This document shows positions 26,237 through 34,898 of a stretch of DNA of 64,000 nt, piece by piece. The stretch is taken from assembly GCF_014596085.1 (NCBI RefSeq), contig NZ_JACCJY010000001.1, forward strand, positions 496,001 to 560,000. Reading direction: 5' to 3'. The notes below the pieces were generated by a model, which saw nothing but the letters and a program-made list of their open reading frames with translations, searched no databases and was not told where the DNA came from. A program made the translations under genes and the position numbers. Origin of the DNA: Azospirillum tabaci. GTDB taxonomy: Bacteria > Pseudomonadota > Alphaproteobacteria > Azospirillales > Azospirillaceae. How positions within the stretch are numbered: position 1 is the first letter of the stretch; each line of letters begins with the position of its first letter.

Positions 26237-27286
26237 TTACGACCCCGGCGGCGTTGGCGCATCGCTCCTGTTCGGCTCCTCGCGATTCCAGGGTCCACGC
26301 GGCGCGTCGGTCCCCGCTGGGCGCGGCGCCTGCGGCGGAATGGAGGCTGCTCCGGAATTCTGCGGCCGGTTCGGGAAGGCTTCGCGGGCGATCTCCGCGA
26401 TGCCGCCGATGGCGCCGATCACGTTGGCGGCCTCCAGCGGCATGAACAGCACCTTCTGATTCGGGGCGGCGGCCACCGCGGTCAGGGCGTCCATATAGCG
26501 CTGGGCAACGAAGTAGTTGATGGCCTGGGCGCTGCCCCCGGCGATGGCGTCGGACACCAGCCGGGTGGCCTCGGCCTCCGCTTGGGCGGAGCGCTCGCGG
26601 GCCTCGGCGTCGCGGAAGGCGGCCTCGCGCCGGCCCTCGGCCTGGAGGATGGCGGCCTGCTTGGCGCCCTCCGCGCGCAGGATCGCCGCTTGGCGCTGGC
26701 CCTCCGCCTCCAGGATGGAGGCGCGGCGGTCGCGCTCCGCCTTCATCTGGCGGGCCATGCTGTCCACGAGGTCGCGCGGCGGCTGGATGTCGCGGATCTC
26801 GATGCGCGTCACCTTGACGCCCCAGGGGCTGGTTGCCTCGTCCACCACGCCCAGCAGGCGGGCGTTGATCTGGTCGCGCTGGGACAGCAGTTCGTCCAGG
26901 TCCATCGAGCCCATGACCGTGCGGGTGTTGGTCATGGTCAGGTTCAGGATCGCCAACTCCAGGTTGTTGACCTCGTAGGAGGCCTTGGCGGCGTCGATCA
27001 CCTGGAAGAAGACGACGCCGTCCGCTGTGACCATGGCGTTGTCGCGGGTGATGACCTCCTGCGAGGGCACGTCGAGCACCGTCTCCATCATGCTCTGCTT
27101 GCGCCCGATCCGGTCGACCAGCGGCAGCAGGAGATGCAGGCCCGGCTGGAGCGTGCGGGTGTAGCGCCCGAACCGCTCCACCGTCCATTCCTGGCCCTGC
27201 GGCACGGTCCGCACGCCCAGCAGAACCAGCGCCAGCGCGAAGATCAGGAGTGCGATGACGAAGAGCGTCAAGCCGCTGACCACCAT
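26237..27286 (-). CDS. SPFH/band 7 protein (stomatin/QmcA-like)
   Basis: 349 residues. An N-terminal membrane hairpin ([20 protein letters not shown]), a PHB domain ([39 protein letters not shown]), then a long Ala/Glu/Arg coiled coil with repeated [23 protein letters not shown] heptads, and a Pro-rich C-terminus. Member of the stomatin group that pairs with NfeD. Start at 27286 with GGAGGTGGGG upstream; ATG 27301 is an alternative. Operon order: stomatin, NfeD. Confidence 0.92.
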   Translation of the reverse strand: MVVSGLTLFVIALLIFALALVLLGVRTVPQGQEWTVERFGRYTRTLQPGLHLLLPLVDRIGRKQSMMETVLDVPSQEVITRDNAMVTADGVVFFQVIDAAKASYEVNNLELAILNLTMTNTRTVMGSMDLDELLSQRDQINARLLGVVDEATSPWGVKVTRIEIRDIQPPRDLVDSMARQMKAERDRRASILEAEGQRQAAILRAEGAKQAAILQAEGRREAAFRDAEARERSAQAEAEATRLVSDAIAGGSAQAINYFVAQRYMDALTAVAAAPNQKVLFMPLEAANVIGAIGGIAEIAREAFPNRPQNSGAASIPPQAPRPAGTDAPRGPWNREEPNRSDAPTPPGS

Positions 27287-27370
27287 CACCCCACCTCCCA
27301 TCCGGTCGCTTCCTCCCTCGGACCATGCCACGGCGGGGCCGCCCCGGCCAGAGATTCGGCGGCCAGAGCG

Positions 27371-28483
27371 TCAGCCCAGCAAGGCGCCGACGGGCTTCAG
27401 CGGTTCGTGCGCGTCGAACAGGATCTTCAGGATGGCCAGGATCGGCACCGCCAGCAGCGCGCCGGGAATGCCCCACATCCAGCCCCAGAACAGGATGGAT
27501 ACGAACACCGCGATGGGGTTGAGCGCCAACCGCCGCCCGACGATCATCGGCGTCAGGAAGTTGCCCTCCAGCATGGTCAGCGCCACGAAGGTCAGCGGCG
27601 GCCCGAAGATCTGCATGCCCCCGTCGAAGCTGAGCGCCGATACCAGGAACAGAACCGCCGTCATCACCGCCGGCCCGATGAAGGGGACATAGTTGATGAG
27701 CCCGGCGAGCGTTCCCCACAGAGCCGCGTTGGGCACCCCCCACAGCCACATCGCCAGCGCCGTCGCGAGGCCGAGCCCGATGTTGATGACGGTGATGGTC
27801 GCCAGATAAGCGGCGATGTTCTGCTGAACCGTGGCGGCGACCATGGCGTAATGCACGCGGTCGTCCACGTCGCGCATCGTGCCGATCAGCGCCTCCAGGC
27901 TCTGCCGCCCGCGGGCCAGGAAGAAATAGAGCAGCACCTGGAGGATCACCACGTTGGCGATCACCGCCTCCGCCTGATGCAGAACCTGCTCGGCGAGCGA
28001 CGGGCCGCGCACCACCACTTCCCGCGCCGCGCCGTTGCGGTCGGAGGCCATCTGCTCGATCTGGCGGGAGGCCTCGCGGGCGCGCTCGATCCCTTCGCGG
28101 ATGTCGCCCAGCTTGAACTCCAGCTCGTGGACCACGCGGGGCATCCGGTTGACCCATTCGGTGGCCGGGGTCGCCAGCGTGAAGATGGCCCCCAGCCCGG
28201 CGCCGAACACAACGATCACCACCACCGCCGCGCCCAGCGCCTCCGGCAGGCCGAGCCGGTAGAGGCCGCGCACGCAGGGCCGCAGCAGAAGGCTGAGGAT
28301 CAAGGCGAGCATGATCGGCAGCAGCACATCGCGCCCGAAATACAGCGTGAACAGAATCGCGATGACGAACAGCCCCACCACCGCCACCCGCACCGGGTCG
28401 CGGGGATTCCGGGCCGGGGGAAGGGGCTCGGTCACCGGCTCCGGCGGCGGGCTCAGGGGCGGGTCGATCGTGCGGTCGCTCAT
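27371..28483 (-). CDS. AI-2E family transporter
   Basis: 370 residues with about eight membrane helices in the family pattern: two helices after residue 30, a soluble segment (about 105-190) with VRGPSLAEQVLHQAE, then the C-terminal helices containing NYVPFIGPAVMTAVLFL and the ALLAVPILAILKILFD end. The family was named after TqsA; members export AI-2 or act as Na+/H+ antiporters, so the substrate cannot be inferred. Start at MSDRTIDPPL (28483). Confidence 0.88.
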   Translation of the reverse strand: MSDRTIDPPLSPPPEPVTEPLPPARNPRDPVRVAVVGLFVIAILFTLYFGRDVLLPIMLALILSLLLRPCVRGLYRLGLPEALGAAVVVIVVFGAGLGAIFTLATPATEWVNRMPRVVHELEFKLGDIREGIERAREASRQIEQMASDRNGAAREVVVRGPSLAEQVLHQAEAVIANVVILQVLLYFFLARGRQSLEALIGTMRDVDDRVHYAMVAATVQQNIAAYLATITVINIGLGLATALAMWLWGVPNAALWGTLAGLINYVPFIGPAVMTAVLFLVSALSFDGGMQIFGPPLTFVALTMLEGNFLTPMIVGRRLALNPIAVFVSILFWGWMWGIPGALLAVPILAILKILFDAHEPLKPVGALLG

Positions 28484-28610
28484 CGTGGGCAGGCACTCCG
28501 GGAGTAGCGGGCCGGGGGGCGCTTGACGGCGCCGGACCCCCGCCCGATTTAGGGGTATTCCAGGACCGCGCCCACGCGGCCCCGCTTCGCGACGACCGGA
28601 GTTCCACGAG

Positions 28611-29144
28611 ATGCGCAGCCCGTTCCCTTCGATAAACATCCGCCGCGGCCTGATGGTCCTGGCGCTATCCGTGCTGCCACCGATGGCTGCCTCAACCGCG
28701 GCTCTGGCCGAGGACCTCGTCGTCGGGCGCTTCTCCAACGACTGGACCGGCAACGGGCTTCAGGTGCAGGCGGTCGAGGACCCGAAGGTGAGGGGCGTCA
28801 CCTGCCATCTGGTGGACTTCGACCGCAGCGTGCTCGACCGGCTGACCAAGGGAAACTGGTTCGAGGACCCGTCCAACGCCTCCATCTCCTGCCGGCGCAC
28901 CGGGCCGCTGGTGATCGGCGACATCGAGCTGTCGCAGAAGGGCGAGGAGGTCTTCTCCGAGCGCAAGAGCCTGATCTTCAAGTCCATCGCCATCCGCCGC
29001 ATCTACGACCGGGTGAACGACACGCTGATCTACGTGGTCTACAGCCGGCAGGTGAAGGACGCCTCGGCGAAGATGTCCATTTCCAGCGTGCCGCTGATCG
29101 ATACGAACCCCCAGTGGGAAAAGGGTAAACCTCCCGTGAAATGA
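28611..29144 (+). CDS. creA: CreA family protein
   Basis: 177 residues. Signal peptide (MRSPFPSINIRRGLMVLALS...AALAEDL) then the CreA fold: VEDPKVRGVTCHLVDFDR, FEDPSNASISCRR (two Cys forming a likely disulfide), and IYDRVNDTLIYVVYSRQ. Exported, function unknown, found widely in proteobacteria. The 3' end overlaps the antisense reading of the copy-2 small-peptide gene. Confidence 0.92.
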   Translation: MRSPFPSINIRRGLMVLALSVLPPMAASTAALAEDLVVGRFSNDWTGNGLQVQAVEDPKVRGVTCHLVDFDRSVLDRLTKGNWFEDPSNASISCRRTGPLVIGDIELSQKGEEVFSERKSLIFKSIAIRRIYDRVNDTLIYVVYSRQVKDASAKMSISSVPLIDTNPQWEKGKPPVK

Positions 29145-29305
29145 TCGGATGGCTTGCAATTGGGCGGGTCCGGCGCCATCATCAGGCTTGGGAGGCAGGG
29201 GCTGCTATCCCCCGCCTCCCGGCCCGATCGCTGCCGGTTCAGAAGATCAAGGATCGCCTTGACGATCTGAAGCAGCAGGATCAGGAGACCGAGGATTTCC
29301 TTCAT
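29039..29305 (-). CDS. Small hydrophobic protein, copy 2 (stop-less extended form)
   Basis: ATG at 29305 follows GAGGAGG. The first 24 codons match the small gene at 718 in 17 residues (starts MKEIL, ends AILDLLNR). At the position where copy 1 has TAA, copy 2 has CAG, so translation would continue through the hairpin and into sequence antisense to creA, giving 88 residues. The tail shows no protein-like character, which suggests either a recent stop loss or that this copy acts as RNA. Isolated between creA and the AbrB-type gene. Confidence 0.5.
   Translation of the reverse strand: MKEILGLLILLLQIVKAILDLLNRQRSGREAGDSSPCLPSLMMAPDPPNCKPSDHFTGGLPFSHWGFVSISGTLEMDIFAEASFTCRL
29190..29220 (-). terminator. 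Hairpin of copy 2, stem kept by compensatory changes
   Basis: On the minus strand GGGAGGCGGGGG pairs with CCCCTGCCTCCC (one G-U). Versus copy 1, two pairs change A-T to G-C on both sides and one A-T becomes G-U. Followed by AAGCCTGATGATG, like copy 1. Confidence 0.75.
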
Positions 29306-29331
29306 CCTCCGAGCCTCCTCGTTGAGCGGCG

Positions 29332-29353
29332 GGGTGGTGGCGCTCCACCACCC
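29332..29353 (-). promoter_or_regulatory. 9-bp hairpin before copy 2
   Basis: GGGTGGTGG (29332-29340) and CCACCACCC (29345-29353) form a perfect stem with loop CGCT, placed about 15 nt upstream of the Shine-Dalgarno on the minus strand. It could gate translation or terminate upstream transcription. Confidence 0.45.
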
Positions 29354-29451
29354 GTCCGCGCCTCCACCTCGCACGGGGTGCGGGATGGGTGCAACGGAAA
29401 CTCCACACATGCGTGTGCGGCGGATTGGCCGGCCCGGCCAGAGGGGAACCG

Positions 29452-30513
29452 TCAGGTCTTGCCGCGGTGGGAGCGCCACTTGCGCCACAGCAGGTAGAAG
29501 CCGGGCGCCAGCGTCACGATCAGGATGATGCGCACCATGTGGTGGGTGGCGACCAGCGCCACGTCGATGTTCAGCGCCAGCGCGACCAGCGTCATCTCGG
29601 CCAGCCCGCCCGGCGCGAAAGCGAGGATCAGCGCGGCCAGCCCCAGCCCCGTCGCCTCGTCCACCATCCAGGCCGCCGCCGTGGTGACCAGCAGCATCAG
29701 CCCGGTAAGGCCCAGCGCGGTCAGCCCGTCACGCCCGATGCGGCGGATGTTCAGCCCGGTGAAGCGGCAGCCCAGCGACGCCCCGATCACCACCTGCGCG
29801 GCGGCGACCAAGACCCCCGGCGGCTTGCCCTCGGTCAGCCCGGCGAGGTGGATCGCGGCGGACAGCAGCATCGGCCCGACGATCTGGGCGGCGGGGATGC
29901 GCAGCAGCTTCGCCAGGGGATAGCCCAGCGCGCAGGCGGACAGCAGCGCCACGTCCAGCGGGGCGAGCGACAGCAGGGGCGGACCGAGCGCGCCGCGCCG
30001 CGCCGTGTCGTATAGTCCCAGCGCCTGGAAGGCGAAGGGGATGACCAGCACCACCAGCATCACCCGCAGCGCGTGGGACAGCGCCATGGTCCGGCTGTCG
30101 CCGCCCATCTGCGTGCCGACCATCACCATCTCGTTCAGCCCGCCGGGGGTGGCGGTGAAGAAGGAGGTCGGCGGGTCCAGCCGCGCCGCGCGGCGCAGGT
30201 ACTGGACTCCCAGCGTGGTCGCCAGGACGAGATAGACGGCCAGCGCGCTCAGCGACAGGCTCCATTCGCCGAGCCGCCCCAGGATGTCCGGGGTGAAGCC
30301 GCTGCCCAGCATCACGCCAAGGATCATGATCATGGCGTTGCGCAACGGCTTCGGCACATGCAGCGCGACACCGGCCATGGCGGCGACGGTGGTGGCGGTC
30401 ATGGCGCCGATCATCCAGGCCAGCGGCAGATGAAAATAGTTGAACAGCGCGCCTCCCGCCGTCCCCAGCGCAAGGGCGAGCGCGAAGGGCCAAAGCCCCG
30501 GTCCGATGGTCAT
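29452..30513 (-). CDS. AbrB-family membrane protein
   Basis: 353 residues, very hydrophobic with about ten membrane segments. Repeated NEMVMVGTQMGGD and GLAEMTLVALALNIDV blocks in the two halves are the internal duplication of the AbrB (PF05145, formerly ammonia-monooxygenase-like) family. Likely a transporter; the substrate is unknown. The aspartoacylase-like gene lies 19 bp upstream in the same direction, so the pair may be co-transcribed. Confidence 0.85.
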   Translation of the reverse strand: MTIGPGLWPFALALALGTAGGALFNYFHLPLAWMIGAMTATTVAAMAGVALHVPKPLRNAMIMILGVMLGSGFTPDILGRLGEWSLSLSALAVYLVLATTLGVQYLRRAARLDPPTSFFTATPGGLNEMVMVGTQMGGDSRTMALSHALRVMLVVLVIPFAFQALGLYDTARRGALGPPLLSLAPLDVALLSACALGYPLAKLLRIPAAQIVGPMLLSAAIHLAGLTEGKPPGVLVAAAQVVIGASLGCRFTGLNIRRIGRDGLTALGLTGLMLLVTTAAAWMVDEATGLGLAALILAFAPGGLAEMTLVALALNIDVALVATHHMVRIILIVTLAPGFYLLWRKWRSHRGKT

Positions 30514-30532
30514 GCCGTTCGTGGTGTTCGGT

Positions 30533-31483
30533 TCAAGGAACGATCCGCCCCAGCCGGACGGCGGTCTGCCCGGTTTTGGGGCGCCGCGCCGGCATGATCA
30601 GCACGCAGTCGTCGTAGGGCGTCACGATCGGGCGGTTGCCGTCGCGGCCCAGAACCGTTCCGGCGCGGGGGATGATTTCCATTCCCACATAGGGCTCGTT
30701 GAAGAAGAACTCGTCGGTTTCCGCAGTCACCGCTTCGGTCACCTCGACGGTGCGCTGCGGATCGGGGTGCGGGCGGATGTGGCGGTCGGCCAGCGACGGG
30801 TCGATCATCTCCTGGGCCAGCAGGAATCGCATGGCGCTTTCCAGGGCGACCAGCGCGGTCTCATCCCGCCAGTGCTGGCCGCATTCGACCAGGATGGCGG
30901 TGCGCCGCCCGTCCGCCGCGGCGAAGTCGGCGTAGTCGATCACCCGCCGCCCCGCCGCGTGCCCCTCGTCGGCAACGATCCAGGCCGGGTGGCCAAGCCG
31001 GCGGGCCAGCGCGCGGGCGCGGTCGGTCCGCCCGCACAGCGTCAGGGGCGGGGTGTCCGCCGTCATGGAGTGCAGATCGAGGATGACGTCCGCGGCGTCG
31101 AACACCGGGCGGAGTTGCCGGGCGCGGCGCAGCTCCACGCTGTCGCGCGGACCGTCCAGCACCTCCGGCGACCAGACACGGTTCATGTCCTCGTCGACGA
31201 AGCGGGAGGCGTAGGGACGCTCGGCATCGAAGTTCTGATAGGCGGCGGTGTTGGCGAAGGCCAGCGTCAGCCGCCCGCGGGTGGGCCGGACGCCCATCCG
31301 GAACAACCGGTCCATCGCCACCGCGCCACTGATCTCGTTGCCATGGATCAGCGACACAATGACGGCTTGCGGGCCGGGGCGCCCGGACTCCAGCGTCGTG
31401 ACGTGGTCGATGCCGGTGTTGCCACGACGGTAGGGGCCGATGTCCGGCGGCGTCAATTCGATCGGTGGCAGGGATTCGGTCAA
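30533..31483 (-). CDS. Succinylglutamate desuccinylase/aspartoacylase family protein
   Basis: About 316 residues of zinc carboxypeptidase-like fold. SLIHGNEISGAVAMD gives the HxxE zinc ligands and ILDLHSMTADTPP the third His; NRVWSPEVL resembles the substrate Arg region, and ILVECGQH the catalytic Glu. It hydrolyses an N-acyl amino acid or related amide. Neighbour of N-formylglutamate amidohydrolase, divergently arranged, which hints at amino-acid amide catabolism. Start taken as TTG 31483 with GAGGCGAG upstream; GTG 31582 is in frame but adds a basic stretch. Confidence 0.83.
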   Translation of the reverse strand: MTESLPPIELTPPDIGPYRRGNTGIDHVTTLESGRPGPQAVIVSLIHGNEISGAVAMDRLFRMGVRPTRGRLTLAFANTAAYQNFDAERPYASRFVDEDMNRVWSPEVLDGPRDSVELRRARQLRPVFDAADVILDLHSMTADTPPLTLCGRTDRARALARRLGHPAWIVADEGHAAGRRVIDYADFAAADGRRTAILVECGQHWRDETALVALESAMRFLLAQEMIDPSLADRHIRPHPDPQRTVEVTEAVTAETDEFFFNEPYVGMEIIPRAGTVLGRDGNRPIVTPYDDCVLIMPARRPKTGQTAVRLGRIVP

Positions 31484-31740
31484 GCGGATCTCGCCTCTGC
31501 GGGTCTGGCCGGCGCCGGGCGCTTTCGCCGAATGGTCAGTATGGCGGAGAGTCCGGCGGTGCGCCAGCCCCGCCATTTCCACCGCTCCATCATGTCCTTT
31601 GCCTTACCGGTGTATGACGGTTTTTGGTCGACGCACACCCGGTCATCGTCTATACCCGAATCCAACCGCCGCAGCGCCATGCTATGCCATCCGGGCAGGT
31701 GCCGTGGTGCGTTGGAGCCGTTGGTACACCGGGGTCAGCC

Positions 31741-32607
31741 ATGAGTTTCGTGATCGAGGACGTGCTCGTCCGCAACGATCCGATCGTCCCGCGCCTGCCG
31801 GTGTTGTTCGATTCACCGCACAGCGGCACCGTCTATCCGCGCGACTTCGCCTTCGTCTGCCCGCTGTCGACCTTGCGGCAGGCCGAGGACACCCACGTGG
31901 ACGAATTGTTCGCCCACGCGCCGGAGCATGGCGCGACTCTGCTCTGCGCCCTCTTCCCGCGCACCTACATCGACGCAAACCGGGCCATCGACGACATCGA
32001 CCCGGCGCTTCTCGACGGGCGCTGGCCCGAACCGCTGCGCCCGACGGAGAAGAGCGCCGCCGGCATGGGGCTGATCCGCACGCTGTGCCGTCCGGGAATG
32101 CCGCTCTACGACGGGCGGCTGTCGGTCGCCGAGGTGGCGGAGCGCATCGACCGCTACTACCGTCCCTATCATTTCCAGGTCGCCAGCGTGATGGACGATC
32201 TGGCCGCGCGCTTCGGCGCCGTCTGGCACGTCGACTGCCATTCCATGCCCTCCGCGGTCGGGCCGGGGGCGGCGTACAAGCTGGGCATGGATTTCGTGCT
32301 GGGCGACCGCGACGGCACCACCTGCGAGCCGGGCTTCACCGCCTTGGTCGAGCAGGTGCTGACCGGGCTCGGCTACAAGGTCGCGCGGAACCATCCCTTC
32401 AAGGGAGTCGAACTGGTGTCCCGCCATTCCAACCCGGCGCGGGGCCGCCATTCCCTCCAGCTCGAGATCAACCGCCGCCTCTACATGAACGAGGAGACGC
32501 TGGAGCGGAACGAGGGCTTCGCCCGGCTCCAGGCCGACCTCGGCACGCTGATCCGCCGCGTCTGCGCCCATGCGCAGGCCAGCACCGCGCGCCGCGCCGC
32601 CGAGTAA
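31741..32607 (+). CDS. N-formylglutamate amidohydrolase
   Basis: 288 residues. LFDSPHSGTVYP, IDANRAIDDID and WHVDCHSMPSAVGPG are conserved blocks of the FGase family (HutG-type), with the His and Asp residues forming the zinc site; LQLEINRRLYMNE is near the C-terminus. It cleaves N-formylglutamate to formate and glutamate, as in histidine degradation, but no hut genes are seen here, so another N-formyl or N-acyl substrate is possible. Start 31741 at MSFVIEDV. Confidence 0.87.
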   Translation: MSFVIEDVLVRNDPIVPRLPVLFDSPHSGTVYPRDFAFVCPLSTLRQAEDTHVDELFAHAPEHGATLLCALFPRTYIDANRAIDDIDPALLDGRWPEPLRPTEKSAAGMGLIRTLCRPGMPLYDGRLSVAEVAERIDRYYRPYHFQVASVMDDLAARFGAVWHVDCHSMPSAVGPGAAYKLGMDFVLGDRDGTTCEPGFTALVEQVLTGLGYKVARNHPFKGVELVSRHSNPARGRHSLQLEINRRLYMNEETLERNEGFARLQADLGTLIRRVCAHAQASTARRAAE

Positions 32608-32637
32608 GGGCCGGGCCAAAGAGGCAGAGCAGGGGCG

Positions 32638-33492
32638 TTACGGCGAGAACTGCTCCTTCAGAATCCGCTCCTCGAAGTTCAGCTCCGGGTCGAACAGCAG
32701 GGTGAGCGTGACGTCGCGGGCTTCCTCGACGTCGACTCGGATGACCTCGCGCACCTCGGTCGAATCGGCCACGGCGCTCACCGGGCGCTTGACCTCTTCC
32801 AGGATGTCCACGGTGATCTTGGAGCTGTGAGGCAGCAGCGCGCCGCGCCAGCGCCGCGGCCGGAAGGAGCTGATGGGCGTCAGCGCCAGCACCCCGGCGC
32901 CCAGCGGGATGATCGGGCCGTGGGCCGACAGGTTGTAGGCGGTGCTGCCGGCGGGGGTGGCGACCAGCACGCCGTCGCAGATCAACTCCGGCAGCCGGAC
33001 GACCCCGTCCACGGTGATGCGCAGCTTCGAGGCCTGCCGAGTCTCGCGCAGCATCGACACCTCGTTGATGCCCAGCGCCTCCACCTGGTCGCCGTTGCAG
33101 CGGGTGGCTCTCATGCGCAGGGGGTGCAGCTTGACGCTCTGGGCACTGGCCAGCCGCTCGGCCAACTCGTCTTCGCGGAAGACGTTCAGCAGGAAGCCGA
33201 CCGACCCCCGGTTCATGCCATAGACCGGCGGCGGGTTCTGTCCGTCGCGCTTCAGCGCGCGGTGCAGCGTCTCCAGCAGGAAACCGTCGCCGCCCAGCGC
33301 CACGATGACATCGGCGTCCTCCAGCGGCGCGTTGCCGTAGCGGTGGACCAGCCGGGTGCGCGCCCGCATCGCCTCTTCCGTGTTCGCCGCGCAGAAGGCG
33401 ATGCGGAGGTCGGCGGGCTTGCGGGCGGAGGGATCGGGCGCCAGCGGGTCCAGGGTCGGATCGGCTGGCAGCTTGGCGGCGGTTTCGGTCAT
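32638..33492 (-). CDS. nadK: NAD kinase
   Basis: 284 residues. [16 protein letters not shown] carries the GGDG motif, [12 protein letters not shown] follows, then the NE-binding strand [11 protein letters not shown], and [20 protein letters not shown] [23 protein letters not shown]. Produces NADP from NAD and ATP. N-terminal 25 residues are Pro/Ala-rich. Facing the FGase gene, 30 bp apart. Confidence 0.94.
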   Translation of the reverse strand: MTETAAKLPADPTLDPLAPDPSARKPADLRIAFCAANTEEAMRARTRLVHRYGNAPLEDADVIVALGGDGFLLETLHRALKRDGQNPPPVYGMNRGSVGFLLNVFREDELAERLASAQSVKLHPLRMRATRCNGDQVEALGINEVSMLRETRQASKLRITVDGVVRLPELICDGVLVATPAGSTAYNLSAHGPIIPLGAGVLALTPISSFRPRRWRGALLPHSSKITVDILEEVKRPVSAVADSTEVREVIRVDVEEARDVTLTLLFDPELNFEERILKEQFSP

Positions 33493-33587
33493 GTCCGGAG
33501 GACCATAGCGCAGGATGCCCGGTTGCAGAAGGCCGCTTCGGTCAAGAGGAGAAGATGCACTCCTTCGGGACGCATCACAACGCGCAT

Positions 33588-33653
33588 CCCCCTCACCCTC
33601 CCCACGCCTGCGGCGCGGGTCCCCTCCCTCTCCCCGGAGGGGCGAGGGCGATC
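33588..33653. repeat. GC-rich intergenic repeat, copy D
   Basis: CCCCTCACCCTCCCC... then CCCTCTCCCCGGAGGGGCGAGGGCG forms a hairpin (ctccccggagggg core), in the gap between nadK and moaA. Confidence 0.6.
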
Positions 33654-33675
33654 CAGCCGCCGGTTTGGCGGTTCG

Positions 33676-34701
33676 TCATCCGCCGGTCACGCTCATGTGG
33701 CGGGGCACCGCCGGGCCTTGGTGGCGGCGGTCGATGATGAAGTCGTGGCCCTTGGGCTTGCGGGCGATGGCGTCGCGCACCGCCTGGACCAGCAGCCCGT
33801 CGTCGTCGCTGAGGCGCAGCGGGGTGCGCAGGTCGGCGGCGTCCTCCTGGCCCAGGCACATGTAGAGGGTGCCGGTGCAGGTCAGCCGCACGCGGTTGCA
33901 GCTTTCGCAGAAATTGTGGGTCAGCGGCGTGATGAAGCCGATGCGCCCGCCGGTCTCGGCCACCCGGACATAGCGGGCCGGGCCGCCGGTGCGGTAGTCG
34001 ATCTCGTCCAGAGTCCAGCGCTTCGCCAGCTCCGCCCGCACGAGGCTGAGCGGCAGGTATTGGTCGAGCCGCGCCTCGTCGCCGATCTCGCCCATCGGCA
34101 TGACCTCGATGAAGGTCAGGTCGAAGCCCTGCTCGCCGCACCAGCCGACCAGCCGGTGGAACTCGTCGTCGTTCACGCCCTTCAGCGCGACCGTGTTGAT
34201 CTTGACCTGGAGACCCGCCTCCTTGGCGGCCTGGAGCCCGCCCAGCACCTTGTCCAGCCGGCCCCAGCGGGTGATCGCCTGGAACTTGTGGGGGTCGAGC
34301 GTGTCCAGCGACACGTTGATGCGGCGCACTCCGGCCTCCACCAGATCGCCGGCGTACTTGAACAGCATCGTGCCGTTGGTGGTCAGCGTCAGTTCATCCA
34401 GGTCGCCGGCCTTCACATGGCGGCCCAGACTGTGGATCAGCTCGTGGATGCCCTTGCGGACCAGAGGCTCGCCGCCGGTCAGGCGCAGCTTGCGGGTGCC
34501 CAGCTTGACGAAGGCGGAGCAGACGCGGTCGATCTCCTCCAGCGTCAGCACCTCCGCCTTGGGCAGGAAGCTCATGTCCTCCGCCATGCAGTAGACGCAG
34601 CGGAGGTCGCAGCGGTCGGTGACGGACACGCGCAGATAGCTGACGGTCCGCCCGAAAGGATCGACGAGCGGGGCGGCGGCGGTCGGCGGAACGGTCGTCA
34701 T
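33676..34701 (-). CDS. moaA: GTP 3',8-cyclase MoaA
   Basis: 341 residues. [18 protein letters not shown] has the radical-SAM CxxxCxxC cluster; [13 protein letters not shown] and [12 protein letters not shown] are family blocks; the C-terminal cluster is [22 protein letters not shown], with three Cys. It ends VTGG-type (MSVTGG), the conserved C-terminal GG. First step of molybdopterin synthesis. The other moa genes are not in the window; the multi-cluster Fe-S gene upstream may relate to a Mo-dependent formate dehydrogenase. The longer frame to 34806 was rejected. Confidence 0.96.
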   Translation of the reverse strand: MTTVPPTAAAPLVDPFGRTVSYLRVSVTDRCDLRCVYCMAEDMSFLPKAEVLTLEEIDRVCSAFVKLGTRKLRLTGGEPLVRKGIHELIHSLGRHVKAGDLDELTLTTNGTMLFKYAGDLVEAGVRRINVSLDTLDPHKFQAITRWGRLDKVLGGLQAAKEAGLQVKINTVALKGVNDDEFHRLVGWCGEQGFDLTFIEVMPMGEIGDEARLDQYLPLSLVRAELAKRWTLDEIDYRTGGPARYVRVAETGGRIGFITPLTHNFCESCNRVRLTCTGTLYMCLGQEDAADLRTPLRLSDDDGLLVQAVRDAIARKPKGHDFIIDRRHQGPAVPRHMSVTGG

Positions 34702-34898
34702 CGTCAGGCTTCTCCCCAAGGGGGTCCGTATCGTGCAGTCCGGGCGGCGATTATGACCCCGAACCCGATCCTGATATATAGGTCCGAGTTGCGGATTTTT
34801 CGCCACCTGGAATTTCAGGCGCAGGAGACCACGGAGCGCGGAGCCGGGACTTGACGGGGATCAAATCCCGGCACCGTGCGCGGGTCCGGCGGCCGCAC

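Noticed and set aside
30519..30536. GTTC-N5-GTTC and nearby GTTC cluster as a LexA box
   Set aside because: Spacing is not seven, so not the LexA consensus.
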